This document shows, piece after piece, positions 6,563 to 11,113 of a DNA stretch of 11,113 bases. Origin of the DNA: Chloroflexota bacterium (lineage in GTDB: Bacteria > Chloroflexota > Ktedonobacteria > Ktedonobacterales > Ktedonobacteraceae). A program made the translations under genes and the position numbers. The stretch covers positions 1 through 11,113 of the forward strand of contig CADDYT010000184.1 in assembly GCA_902810755.1 (NCBI GenBank), given 5' to 3'. The notes beneath the pieces were generated by a model that was given only the letters and a program-made list of their open reading frames with translations, searched no databases and had not been told where the DNA came from. The stretch's first letter is position 1. Each line of letters opens with the position of its first letter.

Positions 6563-6866
6563 AACGCCAGGGACATTGGCCTGAACATCCAGAAATTCGA
6601 GCAAGACCTGGCAAATCACACCTTCCTGCCGCGTATATGAAGAAGATATCGAAAGCGGGGAGCGCAGCGGCGTTGAGGGAACGCCCACCTTCTTTATCAA
6701 TGGCGTCAAGTACAACGGCTCTTTTGAGCTGCCCTACCTGCTGGCCGCCATCGAGGCCCGCGCCGAAGTACAACGAGAGCGAGGCCAGACGGCGAACAGG
6801 CCAGTTTTTGCCTGCTCGTCGTCTGGCTTGACTCTTGCCCCCTGGCGCGTCTTCTGGCTTCCCTAG
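6563..6866 (+). pseudogene. Relic of a DsbA-family thioredoxin-fold protein (C-terminal part, frameshifted)
   Basis: The frame from 6563 reads ARDIGLNIQKFEQDLANHTF and LPRI, then stops at 6638-6640. The next frame, from about 6633, continues VYEEDIESGERSGV and EGTPTFFINGVKYNGSFELP followed by YLLAAIEARAEVQ. Together these match the C-terminal third of DsbA-like proteins: the helical subdomain, then the GTPTFFING cis-proline loop and the last helix. The CxxC active site and the whole N-terminal part are absent, with a stop (6560-6562) just before the homology. A frameshift near 6633-6638 breaks what is left. Beyond about 6775 the second frame stays open to the stop at 6864-6866, but family resemblance has ended. 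It lies antisense in the otsB upstream region. It was recognised by memory of the family, not by alignment. Confidence 0.75.
6784..6827. repeat. 18-bp imperfect hairpin beyond the permease 3' end
   Basis: 6784-6801 and 6810-6827 are complementary at 16 of 18 positions around the loop CAGTTTTT. It lies about 36 bp past the permease stop and at the end of the DsbA-like relic. It may act as a terminator, but no T-run follows on either strand. Confidence 0.6.
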
Positions 6867-8293
6867 CGTCGCGTACTTTGTATTTCGATGCGGCGCAGGA
6901 CGAGGTAGGAGACGGCGGCGAAGATGACGCCCAGCTCGAAGCCGATGTCCATACCGTACTGGGCGTTGAACAGCCTGGCGACAGGGCCGATATAGTAGAC
7001 CTGGGCCGCGCCCAGCAACACGCCTCCCAGACCGATGAGGAAGGAGACGACGGCAGCCCAGCCGATGGGCAGCCTTTCGGGTGTATTCCAGTCTTCCACG
7101 TTATAGTGTCCGCGACGGAAAACGACGTGTTCCAGAATGAGGATGATCGACCAGGGACCCAGCCAGTAGGCAATGATGAGCAGGAAGTTGGAGAGTGTCG
7201 TATCAAAGTTGCCAGACGCAGGCACGGCCACCAGCACATAGATCACCGCTCCGGTCAGCGCCCACACGGCCCGGTTGATGCGCTGAAAGGGCCTGCCCAA
7301 CACCTGCACGGAGAGGCCCAGGCTATAGTCGTTCGGGATGTTGTTGGCCACCACGCTTAGCGCAAGGATCAGGAGCAAGAAGGTACCCAGGCCCCCAAGC
7401 GGCTGCGCGGCAGAGGCCAGCACGTTGCCATCCAGCGGATTTTTAAAGGCGGTGGTCAGAGCCATGCCGAAGATCTCCAATAGAGAGCAGGAGAGGGCAA
7501 TGCCCAGGAACGTGTACCAGAACACGCGCTTGCCCGGCGTGTTCTCTGGTTGATTGACGTTATAATCGGCAGCGTAAGAGGCCCAGCCGGTGGCAAAACC
7601 ATAGACCGCGCCGCCGAAAGAGATGAAGGCTGCTATCTCTGCCAGACCAAAGACAGGGGTCGGAATGATCGATATTTTTGGCCCGGAAACAAGCAGCAGG
7701 ATAAAGAAAACAATGGCCATCGGTATCCAGGCGTAGCGTTCGTACAGGTGGATATAGCGATAGCCGTAGATGCTAACGAGCGTGGTCAGCATGGCGATAA
7801 TCAGAATACCAACCTGCTGGGGGATGGCGCCGCCGCTCAGTGCTTCCACCAGCTGGCCGCCCACGATCACGTTCACCGTAGACCAGCCAACGTCTGCCGC
7901 GGCGCTGATGATAGACATCAGGGCCGCGCCCCACCAGCCAAAGGAGAAGCGTGAAATCGTCATCTGACGCAGGCCGAGTCTGGGGCCGAGCGTCGAGAGA
8001 AAGGCAACGGGAAGAGCGCCCAGCACATTAAAAATAAGAATTGCCAGCACGCTATCCCAGAAGCCAAGCCCGAAAACTGGAACGGCGAGCGCCCCCAGCG
8101 CCACCGTAGAGATTACCAGGTTGGCCGAGAACCACATGGTAAAATTATTTGCGATGCGAGCATCTGCACGTGCCTCCGCCGGAACACGCTCGATGCCTCG
8201 CGCCTCGATGCCGCGATCAAGCTCTGGTGGAGCAGGAGCATTGTCTGGAATGGCTATGCGATTGTCTGGAAAGGTTGAAACCCTGGTTGCCAT
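6863..8293 (-). CDS. NCS1-family nucleobase permease (cytosine/purine/allantoin type)
   Basis: An inner-membrane cation symporter, probably importing cytosine, a purine or a related base. The 476-aa product begins with a polar tail ending in IEARGIERVPAEAR (29-42), the usual NCS1 lead-in, then about twelve hydrophobic segments from residue 54 to 465. Family features seen: MTISRFSFGWWGAALMS (111-127), AADVGWSTVNVIVGGQ (132-147), and NNIPNDYSLGLSVQ in the second half, typical of the CodB/purine-permease branch. The last residues IEIQSTRR are cytosolic. The ATG at 8293 has GGAGG 8 nt upstream. The exact substrate cannot be read from sequence, and no deaminase or catabolic gene lies next to it. 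The leader can form a CTACAGG/CCTGTAG stem (8316-8344) that might be regulatory. Confidence 0.9.
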   Translation of the reverse strand: MATRVSTFPDNRIAIPDNAPAPPELDRGIEARGIERVPAEARADARIANNFTMWFSANLVISTVALGALAVPVFGLGFWDSVLAILIFNVLGALPVAFLSTLGPRLGLRQMTISRFSFGWWGAALMSIISAAADVGWSTVNVIVGGQLVEALSGGAIPQQVGILIIAMLTTLVSIYGYRYIHLYERYAWIPMAIVFFILLLVSGPKISIIPTPVFGLAEIAAFISFGGAVYGFATGWASYAADYNVNQPENTPGKRVFWYTFLGIALSCSLLEIFGMALTTAFKNPLDGNVLASAAQPLGGLGTFLLLILALSVVANNIPNDYSLGLSVQVLGRPFQRINRAVWALTGAVIYVLVAVPASGNFDTTLSNFLLIIAYWLGPWSIILILEHVVFRRGHYNVEDWNTPERLPIGWAAVVSFLIGLGGVLLGAAQVYYIGPVARLFNAQYGMDIGFELGVIFAAVSYLVLRRIEIQSTRR

Positions 8294-8694
8294 GACGGAA
8301 CCCTCCTACATACTGCTACAGGACTGCATTCTCCCAGCCTGTAGAAAACCGGAAACGCATTAACCTCACACATTTGCCACTGAGTATACCTCTTTTTGGG
8401 ACATCTTTATATGCAGATGGTTTATCTCTAGTACATTATGGCTATTTCGTTGAACCTCGATAAGATTATTTGCTATCTTTAGAGCGTGTTTTGTTGTGGT
8501 GTAGTGTACAAGTCCGTCAGGGTAAAGAAGTAGGTCATCAACAAGTACAGGTGTCCTGTCTAGAGAAAACACTGGATACACAGATGGGGAATGCGGTTCG
8601 TTCGTCCATCTGTGCATGTGTTAATGAGGTAGAGCGACCTGGTATTTATGCGCTCCGTTCCCATGAGCGCCGTTTTCCAGGAAGGTAAGATTGT
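8294..8694. other. Divergent permease-GAF operon intergenic region with dyads
   Basis: A 400-bp, relatively AT-rich stretch without a credible gene. Seen in order: a 7-bp stem CTACAGG/CCTGTAG with a 15-nt loop (8316-8344); on the minus strand a TATACT -10-like hexamer near 8380 for the permease; on the plus strand TTGAAC (8450-8455) and TATCTT (8474-8479), 18 bp apart, a weak promoter for the operon; ACAGG-TGT-CCTGT (8547-8559); a perfect 9-bp inverted repeat CACAGATGG/CCATCTGTG (8579-8587, 8606-8614); and a GCGCTC/GAGCGC hairpin (8650-8670) 24 nt before the start at 8695. A minus-strand frame of 83 codons (8366-8617) lacks a ribosome binding site and any recognisable motif. Confidence 0.5.
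8579..8614. repeat. Perfect 9-bp inverted repeat upstream of the GAF-wHTH operon
   Basis: CACAGATGG and CCATCTGTG are separated by 18 nt, about 80 nt before the start at 8695. It could be an operator for the operon's own winged-helix protein or a leader hairpin; the sequence alone does not decide. Confidence 0.45.
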
Positions 8695-9609
8695 ATGGAG
8701 CGATCAGGTGACACCTTCTCCTCACAGAATACGAGCGGCTATCGGCTGATGATTTTCCGGCAACTGCAACAGGCAGTTGAGTCGATGCATCGTCCTGAGG
8801 AGATGTTTCAATGGCTTGCCTCTTTGATTGTGGAGCGTTTTGATGTGGCGATTGTGCAGTTCTGGACATGTGAAGGGCGCATATCCAACCAACCCACCGC
8901 TCAGCTCCGCGCCATGGCCAGCCAGGACCCCTCTCAACCGGCATATTTGTTCGGCGACAAAGTAACGATGACCGTTGAGCAGCTCGCGCGCGGCCAGCAG
9001 ACGATTGGCGCTCTGGCGGTAGACCGCCTTTTTCCTCGTTATCTGGCCATGCTTTTACAACGCTACGGCCTGACTTCCTCTTGCTTCTATGTGGCGGAGA
9101 AGAGCGTGCGTTTTCCCCCGTCGGACTATGCGCTCGCGCAAAGGGAGACGGCGCTGTCGCTCATCGCGCTGCTCTTTCTGCGCCGCCCGGCGAACCAGAA
9201 CCTGATTTCCACCGTTGGCATCATTCTGGAACAGGCCATTGTACTGGCTGAAAATCGCCATCTGCTCTTGCCCGCCGGTTCCGGCCCGCTGGCGACGCCG
9301 CAGGAGGCCCTGATCCAGGAAACGCCTGCCCTGCCAGACCTGATTCCCCGGCGCAAACAGGATGCAAACCTTATGCTCTCTAGCAATCCCTTTGCCAGGA
9401 CCATCTCTATCGCCGATAAACAGGCGCACCGCCTCTATGAAGCGATAGATGGTCATCTGAACTTGAACCAGCTGTGCGGGCGCACCGGTATGTCCTTGCT
9501 CGAAGTCCGCAAAGCTCTGAAGGAGCTGGCGCGATTGCAGTGTATCGAAATCTACACACCGGACGGGCAGCCTGTTGATGTCAATACGTTATTCAACTCT
9601 CCCCGGTGA
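8695..9609 (+). CDS. GAF-like sensor with C-terminal winged-helix domain
   Basis: No named family recognised. In the 304-aa product, residues about 17-185 look like a GAF-type alpha/beta sensor: FRQLQQAVESMHRPEEMFQW (21-40), then LASLIVERFDVAIVQFW (41-57) is the usual helix and first strand, followed by strand-helix alternation up to the helix near 170-190. A proline-rich linker (190-235) leads to a winged helix at about 237-294: LNLNQLCGRTGM, then SLLEVRKALKELARLQC as the recognition-type helix and IEIYTPDGQP as the wing. No membrane segment, kinase or GGDEF motif is present. A ligand- or protein-controlled regulator is the inference. ATG 8695 has AGGAAGG 9 nt upstream. It leads an operon with the membrane protein 21 bp downstream and a broken third gene. 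The winged helix may instead mediate protein contacts. Confidence 0.75.
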   Translation: MERSGDTFSSQNTSGYRLMIFRQLQQAVESMHRPEEMFQWLASLIVERFDVAIVQFWTCEGRISNQPTAQLRAMASQDPSQPAYLFGDKVTMTVEQLARGQQTIGALAVDRLFPRYLAMLLQRYGLTSSCFYVAEKSVRFPPSDYALAQRETALSLIALLFLRRPANQNLISTVGIILEQAIVLAENRHLLLPAGSGPLATPQEALIQETPALPDLIPRRKQDANLMLSSNPFARTISIADKQAHRLYEAIDGHLNLNQLCGRTGMSLLEVRKALKELARLQCIEIYTPDGQPVDVNTLFNSPR

Positions 9610-9630
9610 GTAGTAAGGAGAAACGACGTT

Positions 9631-10260
9631 ATGGACCCCCGACTTCTACCGAACCTGCTTGATGTCTCATTCTGTCTTGTCGCCCTCTTTATTGCGGTGC
9701 GCTCGTTCGACATTTATGCCAGTTTGCGACAATCTCGCCTCTTTATCCTGGGCCTGTCGATGGTGCTGGTCTCGCTCTCCTCTGCCGCCGATTTCACCGC
9801 CAGCTATGTCAAGGTCATCCCCTTGCATACCGACTGGTTCCTCTATATCGGCCAGACTGTCGGCTTCCTCTTTATTTTGCTCAGCCTTGCGCGCAGTTCG
9901 GAAGGCTACCTGCGCAACCTGATGAACCTGAACATCCTGGCGTTCGTTCTCCTGCTGATTCCGCTGCTGGCCTCTGCGGCCCTGCCAGCCATCGACCCGA
10001 CGGCGAGAACCCTGCTCGGCACGGCGCGCCTGTTCATCTGCCTGCTCATTCTGGTCTCCTACTTCAACGCCTATACAAGCACGCCGACGCGCTTCAGCCT
10101 CTTCATGTGCGCCGCGTTTTTCTTTTTCACCGTTGACTTCCTGATTACGTTCACCCAGTATTATGTGCCGCTCGTCTCGCAATATGTCTTCCGCGATGGC
10201 GGCGATATCACCGGCGTCGTCGGCCTCATTGTACTGGTGGCCGCCGTCTCCGTCGACTGA
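9631..10260 (+). CDS. Seven-helix integral membrane protein of unknown function
   Basis: Not recognised. The 209-aa product is almost entirely hydrophobic with about seven helices: near 8-25, 36-54, 68-87, 98-119, 127-146, 155-178 and 191-207. Loops are short; SLRQSR and ARSSEGYLRN are the basic ones and would be cytosolic. There is no signal peptide, catalytic motif or soluble output domain. The layout recalls stand-alone 7TM sensory modules such as MASE-type domains, which is inference only. ATG 9631 has AAGGAG 10 nt upstream, and the gap to the GAF-wHTH gene is 21 bp, so the two are very likely co-transcribed and may form a membrane sensor with a soluble partner. The product ends right after the last helix (VAAVSVD), and AAGGAG of the next gene overlaps the stop. 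Confidence 0.75.
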   Translation: MDPRLLPNLLDVSFCLVALFIAVRSFDIYASLRQSRLFILGLSMVLVSLSSAADFTASYVKVIPLHTDWFLYIGQTVGFLFILLSLARSSEGYLRNLMNLNILAFVLLLIPLLASAALPAIDPTARTLLGTARLFICLLILVSYFNAYTSTPTRFSLFMCAAFFFFTVDFLITFTQYYVPLVSQYVFRDGGDITGVVGLIVLVAAVSVD

Positions 10261-10271
10261 AGGAGAATGCT

Positions 10272-10651
10272 ATGCCGCGCATCGATGAGGTAAACCCGGA
10301 CGAGGTAGACGACTACACACGGCGGGTGTTTGAGGCGCAGCGCAAAAAGTGGAGCGCGCCCCCAGAAGCGGTAACGGAAGCCCGCCCAGGCCACCGACGC
10401 CGCGCCGGGCAGGCCACCCACATCAGGCCACCCGCCAGGGGTGGCCCTACTATACACGGGCGGCTCGTGCCACTTGTGGAACCGTCGTGGAGAGTAGGGC
10501 CACCCCCTTAGGCGTTAACTTCAGGCCACCCCTGGCGGGTGGCCTGCGCATTGAACTCACCGAGATCATCGCCTGGGAAAATGCTTCCAGCAAGTTCAAT
10601 CGCGCCCTGCGCATCCCTTCACAGGGACTCTGGAAACGCAGGATTACTTGA
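10272..10651 (+). pseudogene. Carboxymuconolactone decarboxylase-family gene interrupted by repeat DNA
   Basis: The 5' part reads MPRIDEVNPDEVDDYTRRVF then EAQRKKWSAPPEAV, the N-terminus of CMD/AhpD-like proteins, from an ATG with AGGAG 6 nt upstream that follows the 7TM gene by 11 bp. From about 10387 to 10546 the DNA is repeat. Coding resemblance returns at about 10547 in a different frame: RIELTEIIAWENASSKFNRA then LRIPSQGLWKR, the usual CMD C-terminus, ending at 10649-10651. The two parts give about 70 residues where the family has about 190, and the central active-site region (Cys-x-x-Cys or Glu/His) is missing. The original frame stops at 10509-10511. So the gene lost its middle and gained repeat DNA, or the repeat bridged a deletion. 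Family assignment is from memory of the termini. Confidence 0.75.
10387..10546. repeat. Repeat block of the same family as positions 1-99, inside the broken CMD gene
   Basis: Positions 10424-10460 equal 2-38 over 37 bp. GGGTGGCCCTACT (10439-10451) pairs with AGTAGGGCCACCC (10493-10505). The last unit, CAGGCCACCC-CTGGC-GGGTGGCCTG (10522-10546), is a 10-bp hairpin. Relative to the copy at the window start, a 26-bp segment (about 10507-10532), flanked by GGCCACCCC direct repeats, is extra. Additional CAGGCCACC boxes lie at 10387 and 10410. The central loops of the two copies keep CACGGG, TCGTGC and GTCGT at matching places but differ elsewhere, so the arms are better conserved than the loop. No transposase is present. 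Confidence 0.9.
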
Positions 10652-10940
10652 ACTCGTGAATAATCACTTCTCCTGAAGTCACTTCCGGCGTCCCCTGCAC
10701 GTATCGGGCCAGGTTTTGCTGCACCCAGCTCGCGGCTGTGCGCGTCGATTGTTCTGCGCCGCTGCGATCATGGAAGAGGCTGAAGGTGACGACGGTGTTG
10801 TTGCCCGCGTTCATCAGGTGGTAGGCCACGAAGCCCGGCGTCTGTTTGATGAGCGGCACGAAGTCCTCTTCGGCAAGGCGCACAATCTCATCCAGATCGC
10901 TGATATCCTTGATGCTATAGCGTCGGATTACGGCATACAT
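10644..10940 (-). CDS. Small ABM-like dimeric alpha/beta-barrel protein
   Basis: The 98-aa product has the ferredoxin-like pattern of the antibiotic-biosynthesis-monooxygenase (ABM) superfamily: strand MYAVIRRYSI, helix LDEIVRLAEEDFVPLIKQTP (15-34), strand FVAYHLMNAGN, strand TVVTFSLFHDR, helix GAEQSTRTAASWVQQNLARY (59-78) and final strand EVTSGEVIIHE. Such proteins act as homodimers; some are cofactor-free oxygenases or haem-degrading enzymes, many have no known role, and no diagnostic catalytic residue is obvious here. The ATG at 10940 is chosen because it gives the expected N-terminus and has AAAGGA about 12 nt upstream; the frame extends to a further start at 10997, but that extension looks unrelated. 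It converges on the CMD relic, whose last codons overlap its 3' end by 8 bp. Confidence 0.75.
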   Translation of the reverse strand: MYAVIRRYSIKDISDLDEIVRLAEEDFVPLIKQTPGFVAYHLMNAGNNTVVTFSLFHDRSGAEQSTRTAASWVQQNLARYVQGTPEVTSGEVIIHEFK

Positions 10941-11113
10941 GGTATTGCTGCTTCCTTTCTGGTCTGCTGTCTTCAAGAAAATACTCACTTCTGGCAATCA
11001 GGGCAACCAATTGCGCCCCTACGCTCAATACGAGATTTTGCCCCTGTACGATTACCGTTACACCGACTTTTCCTTTGCCCACACTATTCATCTGCACGAA
11101 AAACGGAATCAGG
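10941..11113. other. Upstream region of the ABM-like gene, uncertain content
   Basis: The minus strand carries GTAGGGGCGCAATTGG (11007-11022) followed by GGTTGCCC (11001-11008), resembling a worn copy of GTAGGGGC-type hairpin repeats known from several bacterial phyla. Frames are open on both strands: a plus frame from an ATG at 10939 running off the window end, and a minus frame starting at 11097. Neither has a convincing ribosome binding site or motif, so neither is called. Confidence 0.35.

Noticed and set aside
6449..6715. Upstream in-frame extension of otsB
   Set aside because: The 89 extra residues are antisense to the DsbA-like relic, do not resemble OtsB and lie upstream of the likely promoter.
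8366..8617. Minus-strand frame of 83 codons upstream of the permease
   Set aside because: No ribosome binding site, ends over a possible promoter, and nothing recognised in the peptide.
10161..10457. Minus-strand frame of 98 codons
   Set aside because: It runs through the repeat and antisense to the CMD relic and 7TM gene; no ribosome binding site or family resemblance.

Overview
The window looks like a moderately GC-rich bacterial chromosome carrying housekeeping and stress genes set among palindromic repeats and gene relics. The organism is probably a Chloroflexota member, and Ktedonobacteria-like is my best guess. This rests on the actinobacterial-type trehalose-6-phosphate synthase, the GTAGGG...-type hairpin repeats, the frequent non-ATG starts and the mix of unrecognised membrane and GAF-like proteins. 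It is inference: there is no rRNA or other taxonomic marker, no phage or plasmid gene, no tRNA and no CRISPR array.

Layout. Positions 1-167 hold a palindromic and tandem repeat block. A minus-strand pair follows: an unrecognised membrane-anchored protein (1339-2499) and hisC (170-1303), 35 bp apart, read from a good extended -10 promoter near 2584-2613. RNase PH (rph, 2879-3589, minus) is next and is divergent from otsA (3897-5492, plus). A perfect 7-bp dyad near 3694-3711 lies over a candidate otsA promoter. otsA and otsB (5651-6448, minus) converge on a nested palindrome of about 130 bp (5502-5632). The region upstream of otsB holds a frameshifted, N-terminally truncated relic of a DsbA-family gene (6563-6866, plus). 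An NCS1 nucleobase permease (6863-8293, minus) is divergent from a plus-strand operon: a GAF-like/winged-helix protein (8695-9609), a seven-helix membrane protein (9631-10260), and a carboxymuconolactone-decarboxylase-family gene starting at 10272. The middle of that last gene is missing and repeat DNA of the same family as at position 1 lies in its place. A small ABM-type dimeric alpha/beta-barrel protein (10644-10940, minus) closes the window.

How the genes fit together. OtsA and OtsB form the two-step trehalose route (UDP-glucose + glucose-6-phosphate to trehalose-6-phosphate to trehalose) but are transcribed towards each other, so they must be controlled separately. HisC and RNase PH are ordinary metabolism. 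The GAF-wHTH plus 7TM pair looks like a signalling or regulatory unit whose third cistron has been destroyed. The most notable feature is the repeat family: a 37-bp stretch (2-38) recurs exactly at 10424-10460, a related palindrome separates otsA and otsB, and one copy sits inside a broken gene. I found no convincing defence, mobile-element or biosynthetic system. The best candidates for something undescribed are the GAF-wHTH/7TM operon and the repeat family.
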